Source: Roseobacter sp.
GTDB lineage: Bacteria > Pseudomonadota > Alphaproteobacteria > Rhodobacterales > Rhodobacteraceae
Direction of reading: 5' to 3'
DNA: 64,000 nt
Assembly (NCBI GenBank): GCA_024636495.1
Contig: JAGXGZ010000082.1
Coordinates: forward strand, 42,666-106,665
Position numbers and translations under genes: made by a program. Below, piece by piece: positions 19,465-29,273 of this stretch. The notes under the pieces were generated by a model. It searched no databases, was not told the DNA's origin, and saw only the letters and a program-made list of their open reading frames with translations. Numbering within the stretch: the first letter of the stretch is position 1; every line of letters begins with the position of its first letter.

Positions 19465-19854
19465 GTGGTGTACCGATCAAACAATTTCAACCTATGGTAT
19501 AGTTTATTTCTCTGCCGTCGAGCGAAAATGGAGATATATCAAAATATTCAGATGTATATTTCACAAATAGTGGCGTCGCCCTGCACCAAGACGATCCTGC
19601 CAGAGCGAATGCCTCTTTTTCCACGCGGTGGCGCGGCACCGCGACCGCATTGGTACGCGGCGCACCAGGCAGTCGGTAATCACAGCGCCTTAGGTCTTAG
19701 CTTTGTGCCGTAAACCCATTCTTTCGATGCGGGGCCCTTGGGTGCAAAGCCGTCGTGCGACAAACGCATGGCTGTCGTTCGAAAATAGCCATAGAAGGAT
19801 GGAACTGAAACGCAGTCAGGCCTTAGGGCCGCTGCGCAAATAGGAGCGGCGACC
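19465..19854. other. Intergenic region without a recognised gene
   Basis: 390 bases between the divergent response-regulator and DUF2461 genes. It begins AT-rich (likely promoter area for the regulator) and turns GC-rich, with a GCGGTG...CACCGC inverted repeat near 19625-19642. Minus-strand open frames reach into the DUF2461 gene and are probably not genes. Confidence 0.5.
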
Positions 19855-20508
19855 ATGGTAGAGCCAGAGACATTTACGTTCCTTGCAAATCTCGCAAAGA
19901 ACAATCGCAAAGCTTGGGTTGATGCGCACCGCGAGGAACGCGATGATGCGCTGCGCAATTTCACGGGCATTGCAATCACGCTGCACGACTATGCTGATCG
20001 CTTCGATCCTTCTGTGACTCATACAAAGTTTAAACCCAAGCAAAGCTATTCCAAGTTCTTTCAAGAGGCGCGTGATCGCATTGGGCCAGGACTTTACCGC
20101 ACGGACATTGATGTTTTTGCCAACGCCGGTGATCCCGCCGAAGACGTCGGATATTACCTTCACATCGAGCCCGGCAATTGCCACGCTGGGGCTGGGCTTT
20201 TCCATCCATCAAAATCAGCCCTTGCAAGAATGCACGCGCGTTTGGTCGATGACCCGCAGGGATTGAACGACATCGTGACCAATCCCGAGTTTGCAAAGGT
20301 ATTTCCAGATGGAATCGTGACGCGGAAAGCCCTGAGCGTTGTGCCAGAAGGTTTTCAAAGCAACGATCCCGCAGCGCCCTATCTGAAAATGGTCGGATTA
20401 GGATGCCGTAGAGACCTGCCAGATGCCCTTTTGCTTGATGACGATTTGATTGATCTGTTGATCGAAATCTTTCGTACTGCCAGCCCGGTCGTTCGATACT
20501 TCGACTAA
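19855..20508 (+). CDS. DUF2461 family protein
   Basis: 217 residues. The N-terminal FTFLANLAKNNRKAWVDAHR and the central region KFKPKQSYSKFF...YRTDIDVFANAG, then YYLHIEPGNCHAGAGLFHP, match the DUF2461/TIGR02453 family, in which aromatic and Asp residues recur (usually FLxxLxxNNxxxWF). The family is soluble and uncharacterised. The start is supported by AGGAG ten bases upstream. Two positions usually aromatic in the family are changed (W35V-type change in KAWV), so some divergence is present. Confidence 0.75.
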   Translation: MVEPETFTFLANLAKNNRKAWVDAHREERDDALRNFTGIAITLHDYADRFDPSVTHTKFKPKQSYSKFFQEARDRIGPGLYRTDIDVFANAGDPAEDVGYYLHIEPGNCHAGAGLFHPSKSALARMHARLVDDPQGLNDIVTNPEFAKVFPDGIVTRKALSVVPEGFQSNDPAAPYLKMVGLGCRRDLPDALLLDDDLIDLLIEIFRTASPVVRYFD

Positions 20509-21451
20509 TTCCGCCTGAGCCTTGGAATGGTAAGGTGAAATGCGGGAGGATAAGCAGATTGCACAAGATGCATCGTGCCTGCTGGTATGCGACAATCGCG
20601 GCTTTCTGCCCTGCGTTCTCTGCTCCGGATCAGAGAGGCGAGCAAGCCTTGTTAATACGGTATGTCGGGATCAGACAGTTCGTTTTGGCATTCCGGCATA
20701 AAGCACCGGACATTTTATGCCATGTCTTCTACGCCGTTACTTAATGTTTCAGCGTGTCTGGCGACATCGGGATTGGCGTTGACCCGGTCAATCAACCCTT
20801 ACCTGATTTGCTTATCTTCAGGGGCGATCTCTTTGCCCAGATCCCGCATGGCCTGCGGCTTTGTCCATGCGCCACCAGCAACTTTTTTTGGCGAACATAG
20901 TTGGGAGATGATCGGTTCAGAGTCACCAGAAAAGCGCGATGCAAACTCCCTGCATGGCTTCCTAAGACTAACTTTCATCGTCGTTCGGATTGCGCCTGAA
21001 AAACGCTGGGGATTGCCCGCTCCTATCGGAAATTTTTTCGACGGCGTGGCCGAACTTGGCCGGTGTGCGGGCATGACGGGCGGGCTTGTGTTCCTTTTGC
21101 GCGACGACCGTGGCAAAGCTCAGGCCGTTCAAACCGTCCGGACGCACCATGACAACCGTGAGCCCTGCACTAGTGCTGTCGATATGCGCACAGGCGGCCA
21201 TCCCCCATCGGCAATCTGATAGATAAGTTCAAAAAAGGTCTGCGCATTTTGGCTTTTGGAGGGCTCTAGTTCGGCGCTTACAAAGGTCTCGCCTGCCATA
21301 TCGGAGTGTCACAGAAACGCCAGCACCGCGTCGAGCATCGAAATCTGGATATGTCAGCACCCTTGGGCGCGGTGCGTCAGTCCTTGAAGCAAGATCAAAT
21401 GCAAACGTAAATTCCGGGACGTTCCGCGCAAATTGGGGTGCGTTCCAAGAA
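20509..21451. other. Gene-poor region before guaB terminator
   Basis: Almost 950 bases with only overlapping open frames on both strands. On the minus strand (about 21300 down to 20960) short frames read like eroded coding sequence broken by at least one frameshift (for example SAGLTVVMVRPDG), but I cannot match it to a family. No RNA gene seen. Confidence 0.45.
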
Positions 21452-21484
21452 GAAGGGCCGGCCTATTTCAAACGGCGGCCCTTC
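21452..21484 (-). terminator. guaB transcription terminator
   Basis: In the guaB direction a 9-bp perfect stem (GAAGGGCCG ... CGGCCCTTC) is followed by the T-rich TTCTTCTT. It begins 22 bases after the guaB stop. Confidence 0.6.
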
Positions 21485-21505
21485 TCATCATTCAATAATA
21501 TAAAG

Positions 21506-22978
<1,473 letters not shown>

Positions 22979-23105
22979 TCATTTGGCGGTTTCCTATTTC
23001 ACGGATGGTCACGATTGGAAAGGGCCATTCGGGCCGATGCTGCATTGCAAACAGGTTATAGCTGGGCGAAGCTGAGGATATCTCGGCGTAAAAGGGAAAG
23101 CACAG

Positions 23106-24071
23106 ATGGCCAATCACGGATATGACGGCGGCAGGCTGGACCTGCCTTTTGTCGGTATCTCGACCTTTGGCAAGCGCCCCTACCAGCCTGATTGGGCTGC
23201 GTTGGATGCCGATGTGGCCATCCTGGGCGCACCTTATGACGCGGGCACCCAATGGCGGGCAGGTGCCCGGTTTGGTCCGCGCGGGGTGCGCGAGGCGTCG
23301 ACCTTGTTCAATTTCGGCCATGCGGGGGCGTATGATCACGAGGATGACGCTGTTTATTTGCCCGGTGACGTCAATATCGTGGACATCGGCGATGCCGACA
23401 TCGTGCATACCGATACCGAACAAAGCCACGCCAATATAGAGACCGGGGTGCGCGCCATTCTGGATGCAGGTGCCCTGCCCGTTGTGATTGGCGGCGATCA
23501 TTCGATCAACATCCCCTGCATCCGCGCCTTTGACGGGCAAGGCGATTTTCACATTCTCCAGATCGACGCGCATCTGGATTTCGTGGACGAGCGCCACGGG
23601 GTCCGCCACGGCCACGGCAATCCCATGCGCCGCGCGGCCGAGCAGGATTATGTCACAGGGCTGACGCAGGTTGGCATCCGCAATGTCAGCTCCACCGCGC
23701 GCGAGGGCTATGATGATGCACGCGCCATGGGGTCGGACATCATCTCGGTCCGGCAAGCGCGCAAGATGGGCACCTTGGGCGTGCTGGGGCATATTCCGGA
23801 CGGCGCGCGGCTCTATGTGACGATTGATATTGATGCCTTTTGCCCGTCGATTGCGCCTGGGACCGGCACGCCGTCCCATGGGGGTTTTTTGTATTATGAG
23901 GTGATCGAGCTTTTGCAAGAAGCGGCCAAGCGTCACGAAATCATCGGGATCGATCTGGTTGAGGTGGCACCGGATTATGACCCGACGGGATCGACGAGCA
24001 TTCTGGCCGCGCAGGTTTTGTTGAATTTTCTGGGCTTCATTTTTCATGCGCGGGCGGTGCGTGGGGGGTGA
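23106..24071 (+). CDS. Agmatinase-like ureohydrolase
   Basis: 321 residues. All manganese ligands of the arginase/agmatinase fold are visible: H132 (GGDHS), D154, H156 and D158 (DAHLD), D241 and D243 (DIDAF). These enzymes hydrolyse a guanidino group to urea and an amine. Unlike typical agmatinases the second Asp motif reads DIDAFCPS instead of DIDxLDPA, so the substrate may not be agmatine. GGGAAAG precedes the ATG. It stands alone, followed by a hairpin repeat; a second ureohydrolase of another subtype is encoded at 44060. Confidence 0.82.
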   Translation: MANHGYDGGRLDLPFVGISTFGKRPYQPDWAALDADVAILGAPYDAGTQWRAGARFGPRGVREASTLFNFGHAGAYDHEDDAVYLPGDVNIVDIGDADIVHTDTEQSHANIETGVRAILDAGALPVVIGGDHSINIPCIRAFDGQGDFHILQIDAHLDFVDERHGVRHGHGNPMRRAAEQDYVTGLTQVGIRNVSSTAREGYDDARAMGSDIISVRQARKMGTLGVLGHIPDGARLYVTIDIDAFCPSIAPGTGTPSHGGFLYYEVIELLQEAAKRHEIIGIDLVEVAPDYDPTGSTSILAAQVLLNFLGFIFHARAVRGG

Positions 24072-24079
24072 TGTTGTTC

Positions 24080-24098
24080 TTTGGGGCGCTGCCCCAAA
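24080..24098 (+). terminator. Hairpin after ureohydrolase gene, Rhodobacteraceae-type intergenic element
   Basis: TTTGGGGC-GCT-GCCCCAAA forms an 8-bp stem nine bases after the stop, followed by CCCCGGGATATTTAAGAGCC. I recall very similar GCCCC...CCCCGGGATATTT tails after many genes in Roseobacter genomes, where they probably work as terminators. Confidence 0.5.
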
Positions 24099-24252
24099 CC
24101 CCGGGATATTTAAGAGCCAGAGAAGAAGAGATGAAAAGCGCTTCGGCGTATAAGAGACTCTCAGGGCGTGGATGCGACGATTTGTGACGTATCTTGGCTT
24201 TTGTCTGGCGAAAGCTTCGCTATGTTGCGGCAAAGCTTTGAGGACTGAATAA

Positions 24253-26298
24253 ATGAGCAATGATCCACTGGTGGTATTCACGCCTTCGGGCAAGCGCGGG
24301 CATTTCCCCAAGGGCACGCCCATTTTGACGGCCGCCCGTCAGTTGGGGGTCGATCTTGATTCGGTTTGCGGCGGGCGCGGCATTTGTTCGAAATGTCAGG
24401 TGCAGCCGGGCTATGGGCAGTTTTCCAAACACGGCGTGACCGTTCACGATGACGCGTTGACTGAATGGAATTCGGTCGAACAGCGCTACAAGGACAAGCG
24501 CGGGATGATCGACGGCCGCCGTCTTGGCTGTCAGGCACAGGTCATGGGCGATGTGGTCATTGACGTGCCCGCCGAAAGCCAGGTCCACAAGCAGGTGGTA
24601 CGCAAGCGGGCCGAGGCGCGCGATATCGTGCTCAACCCGTCGACCAAGCTGTTTTACGTCGAGGTGCAGGAACCCGACATGCATGACCCGTCGGGCGATC
24701 TGGAGCGGTTGTGCATTGCCCTGCGCGAGCAGTGGCAGCTTGAAAACGTGAAAGCGGATTTGCAAATATTGCAATCCATGCAAAAGATCCTGCGCAAAGG
24801 CGCGTGGAAAGTTACCGTCGCCGTACATTTGGGCGATGATGAAAACCCACCCCGCATCATGCATCTGTGGCCGGGGTTCTATGAAGGCACAGTTTACGGG
24901 CTTGCAGTTGATCTGGGATCAACCACCATCGCGGCGCATCTATGCGACCTGCAAACCGGAGAAGTGATCGCGTCCTCTGGCGTGATGAACCCGCAGATCC
25001 GCTTTGGCGAGGACCTGATGAGCCGGGTCAGCTATTCGATGATGAACGAGGGCGGCGCAGACGAGATGACCCGTGCCGTGCGCGCGGGCATGAATACGCT
25101 GTTTGACGAGATTTGCGCCGAGGGCGGCATCGATAAGGGCCTGATCGTGGATGCGGTGTTCGTCTGTAACCCTGTGATGCATCACCTGTTTTTGGGTATT
25201 GATCCGTTTGAACTGGGGCAAGCGCCGTTTGCTTTGGCCACATCGAATGCCTTGCGGATGCGCGCGGTCGAGTTGGACCTGACGATCCACCCCTCTGCGC
25301 GGATCTATTTCCTGCCCTGTATCGCGGGCCATGTCGGTGCCGATGCCGCCGCCGTCGCCTTGTCCGAGGCACCGGATAAATCCGACGATCTGGTCCTTAT
25401 CGTCGACGTGGGCACCAATGCGGAAATTCTGCTGGGCAACCGCGAAAAGGTGCTCGCCTGTTCCTCGCCCACCGGACCTGCATTCGAGGGCGCGCAGATC
25501 AGCAGCGGGCAACGTGCGGCCCCCGGTGCGATTGAACGGGTCGAGATTGATCCCGTGACGAAAATCGCCCGCTTCAAGGTGATTGGCAGCGATCTATGGT
25601 CCGATGATCCGGGTTTCGACGCCGAGATCGGGGCAAGCGGCGTGACCGGCATTTGCGGGTCCGGCATCATCGAGATGGTCGCCGAGATGCGCATTCACGG
25701 CATCGTCGACGCCCCCGGCCTGATCGGTACTGCCGAACAAACCGGATCGCCCAATGTCTTTGCAGACGGGCGCACGAATTCCTATCTGGTCTATGATGGC
25801 ACGGCCAATGGCGGGCCAAAGATCACCGTGACCAACCGCGACATTCGCGAAATCCAGATGGCCAAGGCCGCGCTTTATTCCGGCGCGCGGCTGCTGATGG
25901 ACAAGTTCGGCGTCGACAAGGTGGACCGCATTGTACTGGCTGGTGCCTTTGGCGCACATATCAGCACCAAACACGCGATGGTGCTGGGGATGATCCCCGA
26001 TGCGCCGCTGGACAAGGTCACTTCGGCGGGGAACGCAGCGGGCACAGGGGCGCGGATTGCGCTTCTGAACAGCCATTCCCGCGCAGAGATCGAAGAAACC
26101 GTGCGCAATATCCACAAGATCGAAACCGCGATCGAGCCACGCTTTCAAGAGCATTTCGTCAATGCCTCGGCAATCCCCAATGCAGTCGAGCCTTTCCCGA
26201 TCCTCAACAGCATCGTCACTCTGCCAACGGCGACCTTTAACACTGGCGGCAGTGGCGGCGACGGTGCGGGTGGCGGGCGCAGACGGCGGCGCGGCTAA
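24253..26298 (+). CDS. ASKHA-domain iron-sulfur protein (corrinoid reductive activator-like, DUF4445)
   Basis: 681 residues. The N-terminal 2Fe-2S ferredoxin domain has C39, C45, C48 and C93 (SVCGGRGICSKC ... RLGCQAQ). A linker region leads to an actin-like ATPase fold beginning LAVDLGSTTIAAHL and VDVGTNAEILLG, with GICGSGIIEMVAEM near the end; the tail is a Gly/Arg-rich stretch. Proteins of this layout (RamA-like) use ATP to reduce Co(II) corrinoid proteins back to the active Co(I) state in methyl transfer. No corrinoid protein or cobalamin methyltransferase is in the window, so its partner must lie elsewhere. Confidence 0.85.
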   Translation: MSNDPLVVFTPSGKRGHFPKGTPILTAARQLGVDLDSVCGGRGICSKCQVQPGYGQFSKHGVTVHDDALTEWNSVEQRYKDKRGMIDGRRLGCQAQVMGDVVIDVPAESQVHKQVVRKRAEARDIVLNPSTKLFYVEVQEPDMHDPSGDLERLCIALREQWQLENVKADLQILQSMQKILRKGAWKVTVAVHLGDDENPPRIMHLWPGFYEGTVYGLAVDLGSTTIAAHLCDLQTGEVIASSGVMNPQIRFGEDLMSRVSYSMMNEGGADEMTRAVRAGMNTLFDEICAEGGIDKGLIVDAVFVCNPVMHHLFLGIDPFELGQAPFALATSNALRMRAVELDLTIHPSARIYFLPCIAGHVGADAAAVALSEAPDKSDDLVLIVDVGTNAEILLGNREKVLACSSPTGPAFEGAQISSGQRAAPGAIERVEIDPVTKIARFKVIGSDLWSDDPGFDAEIGASGVTGICGSGIIEMVAEMRIHGIVDAPGLIGTAEQTGSPNVFADGRTNSYLVYDGTANGGPKITVTNRDIREIQMAKAALYSGARLLMDKFGVDKVDRIVLAGAFGAHISTKHAMVLGMIPDAPLDKVTSAGNAAGTGARIALLNSHSRAEIEETVRNIHKIETAIEPRFQEHFVNASAIPNAVEPFPILNSIVTLPTATFNTGGSGGDGAGGGRRRRRG

Positions 26299-26320
26299 GA
26301 TAAAAAAAGGAAGCGCGCCC

Positions 26321-27157
26321 ATGTCAGATGCAAATCAGGATCAGGAAGAGTTCTGGACAAGCAACGCAGGCTCCACATGGGTCACGTATGAGGCACCTTT
26401 GGATGCGTTTCTGGCCCCAGTCCTTGACCGCGTCTTGGCGATGGCCGAGTTGAAGGCTGGGCAGTTTGTGCTGGATATTGGCTGCGGCACAGGGGAATCG
26501 GCGTTGCAAGCGGCCAAGGAAGTCGGACCGCAAGGTCACGTCTTGGGGGCTGATATTTCGTCAACGATGGTCACGCGCGCGCAACAGCGGGCCAGGGGCC
26601 TGCCAAACGTGGATATCAAACGCGCTGATGCTGCGGATTACCCTTTTGAGGCCGCGCATTTCGATCACGTCATTTCGCGCTTTGGCGTGATGTTTTTCGC
26701 TCAATCAGATGTTGCGTTTACAAACATCCACCGCGCCATAAACCCCGGCGGCAAGGTCACTTTTGCAACCTGGGGCCATATTCCCGGCAATCCGTGGTTC
26801 ACCCTGCCCGCCGCAATCGCCAAGGCCGAACTGGGCGCACCGCCCAAATCAGACCCCGACGCCCCCGGCCCCTTTGCATTCCGCGATATCGACAAGACCT
26901 GTGCAATGCTTGAGCGCGCGGGTTTCCACAGTGCAACGGCTGTTGCTGAAGACATGCAGTTCAGCTTGCCCGGCGGCGCAAAGGAGATCGCGGCACTGTC
27001 GATGCACGTGGGACCAGCGGCAGGAACGATCAAGCATTTCAACGCCGATCCTAGCGCACAAGCCCGTATCGAGGCCGCAATGGCCGAGGCCTTTGAGGAA
27101 TTTGACGGTTCAGGCATTCCTGCCCAGATCAACTTTTACACCGCGTTCAAGTCCTGA
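26321..27157 (+). CDS. Class I SAM-dependent methyltransferase
   Basis: 278 residues from the ATG at 26321, which follows AAAAAAAGGAAG and lies 22 bases after the ASKHA gene. The open frame reaches further upstream into that gene but this start fits. SAM motif I is LDIGCGTGE at about 49-57, motif II region GADISSTM, and the family-typical RFGVMFFA follows. The C-terminal part has the AAFxTALAKxELG-like layout seen in UbiE/COQ5-type methyltransferases. The substrate is unknown; it is probably co-transcribed with the ASKHA gene. Confidence 0.8.
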   Translation: MSDANQDQEEFWTSNAGSTWVTYEAPLDAFLAPVLDRVLAMAELKAGQFVLDIGCGTGESALQAAKEVGPQGHVLGADISSTMVTRAQQRARGLPNVDIKRADAADYPFEAAHFDHVISRFGVMFFAQSDVAFTNIHRAINPGGKVTFATWGHIPGNPWFTLPAAIAKAELGAPPKSDPDAPGPFAFRDIDKTCAMLERAGFHSATAVAEDMQFSLPGGAKEIAALSMHVGPAAGTIKHFNADPSAQARIEAAMAEAFEEFDGSGIPAQINFYTAFKS

Positions 27158-27200
27158 CTTGACGCTCTGCGCGGCACCACTTAAGTGACGATTATGGCGC

Positions 27201-27274
27201 GCGGGTATGGTGAAAAGGTATCACGGCAGCTTCCCAAGCTTTAGTTACGAGTTCGATTCTCGTTACCCGCTCCA
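27201..27274 (+). tRNA. tRNA-Gly (anticodon CCC)
   Basis: Acceptor GCGGGTA pairs with TACCCGC; D-stem GTGA/TCAC; anticodon loop TTCCCAA gives CCC; T-arm ACGAG/CTCGT with loop TTCGATT; discriminator T and an encoded CCA. All stems check by hand except a mismatch in the anticodon stem. Its 3' end serves as an integration site (repeat at 27260 and 29244). Confidence 0.93.
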
Positions 27275-27275
27275 G
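27260..27275 (+). repeat. Left attachment repeat within tRNA-Gly 3' end
   Basis: TCGTTACCCGCTCCAG, the T-arm and acceptor 3' end of tRNA-Gly plus one base, recurs exactly at 29244-29259. The position at a tRNA 3' end is the classic target of tyrosine integrases. Confidence 0.75.
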
Positions 27276-27329
27276 ATACCCTCATAACCATTTGATTTAT
27301 TTATAAATTTATAATGCCTTTGGAAGTAG

Positions 27330-27352
27330 CCCGCCCAAACACCCGCCAACAA
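27330..27352. repeat. 23-nt motif shared by both tRNA-adjacent regions, copy 1
   Basis: Starts CCCGCCCAAACACCCGCCAA and matches 31870-31892 in 22 of 23 positions; both copies are followed within ten bases by CTTAAA. Copy 1 lies 56 bases after tRNA-Gly. Possibly an integrase arm-type site or an integrase-gene relic. Confidence 0.6.
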
Positions 27353-27529
27353 TTAGATACTTAAATCACCGTCGATTTAAGTGTAAATCTGGAGACCGTT
27401 TCATACCCAAAAACTCGGTTGCGGGCTACCGCCTCTCCGTATGCTCCTTGTCTGTACCATTGATTTAGCGTCTACCGTCAATTTTTGATTGGTCTGATAC
27501 CTCCTCCATTGTTTTTGTTGGAGGATGCT

Positions 27530-27733
27530 ATGGCTGATGGAAGTGGACTTGTGGGTAGGCTGGAAGTTGTTGAACCGCGTCGTGGCAACCGAAGTTGGCC
27601 TGACGATGTGAAGGCGCGGATTGACGCCGAGAGTTTTCAGCCCGGTGCGCGCGTTGTTGATGTGGCGCGGCGCCATGACATTGTCCCCCATCAGCTAACG
27701 GACTGGCGACTGATGGCGCGAGAAGGTAAATAG
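27530..27733 (+). pseudogene. IS66-family TnpA (OrfA) remnant
   Basis: 67 codons. RSWPDDVKARIDAES..PGARVVDVARRHDI...QLTDWRLMAREGK matches the helix-turn-helix N-terminal two thirds of IS66 TnpA proteins, which are normally over 100 residues. A TAG follows AREGK where the family continues. GGAGGATGCT supplies a ribosome site. The matching TnpC end is at 28729, so the element was opened up and rearranged. Confidence 0.7.
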
Positions 27734-27932
27734 GTTTTGTCTACGGATGTCATGACATCATTAGGTGATGCAAAGATTTCCTGCCATCAGTCTGAGCCTG
27801 CGTTTGTTCCGCTGTCCTACCTTAAAAAGCCAAAATACCGTCGACGTCAACATGAGCGCGAAAAGGCTTAATCTGCAAGAAAAATAAATCACATAAAAAA
27901 TCTTGGTTTTTAAGTCTAAAGTTAGCATTTCA

Positions 27933-28571
27933 ATGGCTTTGAAGCCAAAGGAGCGTTACCCAAAGTCATATCTAAACGCTTCGATGATGAGGGGGCATGT
28001 AGCTACAGTGAGTGATGAAAAACTTTTCGGTGAAGCAACAAGGGAGCTGTCGTCAGGCGTAATCGATAAAGACTTGCTTTCAAAGGCCCGCGTCCTTGCT
28101 GGGGGTGATAAAAAAAGAACGGAAATAGAATATATCAGACTACGCATTGTACAACTTAAGTCGGATAGAAGAAATCATCTATTGAGGACCGCTTCTGGTT
28201 CCGCGCGTATGAAAATTTCATCCGGTGGTAATGGCTTCCGGTCCTACTTTTCTCGATTTTGTAAAAATTACTTCATAGGGGTCACCGTTTTTTGTATAGC
28301 TGGCATAGTAGCAGCACTGCTCATCACCAATGAAGTAAACGGCGCATGCGACAGGTTCAGACTGGCAAATGATAATTATCAAGGTTGGGTCAACTGGATC
28401 GACGATCAGGATATAGATATTCGGGAAATGCTAATAGCACCCTATGGCATTCTTGTCGAAAATTACGGACAAGAAGTTGCTGATAATCGTTATAATTTTC
28501 ATAGAAGTGAGACTGAATTTAGGATAGCGAAAAGTAGACTAAATTTCACCGAGTTCTGCTTTGCAAAATGA
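27933..28571 (+). CDS. Hypothetical single-pass membrane protein in the tRNA-Gly island
   Basis: 212 residues from the ATG at 27933 (a TTG at 27903 would add ten). The N-terminal soluble part has DLLSKARVLAGGDKKRTEIEYIRLRIVQL, a pattern like the short helical module found at the start of some DUF805-type membrane proteins. A basic stretch leads to one transmembrane segment at about residues 115-136 (GVTVFCIAGIVAALLI), then a polar tail of 75 residues. No ribosome site is obvious and codon use is AT-rich compared with the neighbours. It is the only intact frame of the island; its function is unknown. Confidence 0.5.
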   Translation: MALKPKERYPKSYLNASMMRGHVATVSDEKLFGEATRELSSGVIDKDLLSKARVLAGGDKKRTEIEYIRLRIVQLKSDRRNHLLRTASGSARMKISSGGNGFRSYFSRFCKNYFIGVTVFCIAGIVAALLITNEVNGACDRFRLANDNYQGWVNWIDDQDIDIREMLIAPYGILVENYGQEVADNRYNFHRSETEFRIAKSRLNFTEFCFAK

Positions 28572-28726
28572 AACCTGACGCCATCAACGCGGCATTTCCC
28601 GACAGGACCGTCCAGACCTTTATCGTGCATCTGGTCCGACATTCCCTGAGATTCTGCGGTTTGAAAGACCGCAAGAATGTCGCCAAGGATCTCACGCGGA
28701 TTTACTCCCTTGCTTCGCAAGCCTAA
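28568..28726 (+). pseudogene. IS256-family transposase fragment
   Basis: 52 codons, DAINAAFPDRTVQTFIVHLVRHSLRF, then KDRKNVAKDLTRIYSLAS, match the middle of IS256 transposases (the VQTCIVHLIR region). It overlaps the stop of the preceding frame and breaks off at TAA 28724, directly against an IS66 fragment. Confidence 0.75.
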
Positions 28727-28728
28727 TC

Positions 28729-28893
28729 GGGACCTGCCGCATCAACGGCATCGAACCCTATGCCTACTTACTCGACCTCTACACAAAGCAGGCCAACGGA
28801 CATCTCGAAAAATACATCGACGCCTTGATGCCATGGACTTATTCCGCGGCTACATCCTCAGAAATAAGCTCACTGGGGACCTCGCGAACATGA
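28729..28893 (+). pseudogene. IS66-family TnpC C-terminal fragment
   Basis: 54 codons, GTCRINGIEPYAYLLDLYTKQA then LEKYIDALMPWTY, match the C-terminal tail of IS66 TnpC transposases (CRINGIDP...DLLPWN). It is fused out of frame, two bases after the IS256 piece. Confidence 0.75.
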
Positions 28894-29113
28894 AATCCCA
28901 AAACGAGTCAACCGGCTCGAGCCAAAAATCTCAATGGGACAGAGGCTGCGCATACGCCTCTCCGGCCCTCATGTCCGTCAAGCTGGGTTAAAGACTTGTT
29001 CTCACGATTCGATAGATTATGATTTTCGAATGAGTGAGGTTACTCGCAATAACAAAACTAGGTCGGAATTGATGCAACCGTAGAAACGCAACGGATGAGT
29101 GGAAAAACGAGAA

Positions 29114-29227
29114 ATGATAAATCGAGCTATAGGCAAGCAGGCACCTCTTTCGTTTTCCACATCGGTAGATACTGCGTTCGAGATGCTGCATGAGCTCAAG
29201 GATCTGCCAAATGAGTCAGATGGATGA
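29114..29227 (+). CDS. Possible small ORF at the right end of the island
   Basis: 37 codons from ATG 29114 to TGA 29225, product starting MINRAIGKQAPLSFSTSVDT and ending HELKDLPNESDG. There is no clear ribosome site. It ends 17 bases before the right repeat, a place where recombinase or accessory genes often sit, but I see no motif. It may be the tail of a lost gene. Confidence 0.2.
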   Translation: MINRAIGKQAPLSFSTSVDTAFEMLHELKDLPNESDG

Positions 29228-29243
29228 TACTAAAAAAGGGAGT

Positions 29244-29259
29244 TCGTTACCCGCTCCAG
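29244..29259 (+). repeat. Right attachment repeat, copy of tRNA-Gly 3' end
   Basis: Exact copy of 27260-27275 (TCGTTACCCGCTCCAG), 15 bases before the stop of the kinase gene that ends at 29274. Confidence 0.75.
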
Positions 29260-29273
29260 CAATATCCCATGAT

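Larger units (their letters stand above)
27276..29243. mobile_element. Decayed 2-kb genomic island in tRNA-Gly
   Basis: The interval between the two 16-bp repeats is AT-richer than its neighbours and carries IS66 TnpA and TnpC pieces, an IS256 piece, one membrane protein gene and no working integrase. Before integration, tRNA-Gly would have been followed about 15 bases later by the kinase stop at 29274, which is the layout left of the second repeat. Boundaries come from the repeats; the island origin is inference. Confidence 0.65.
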
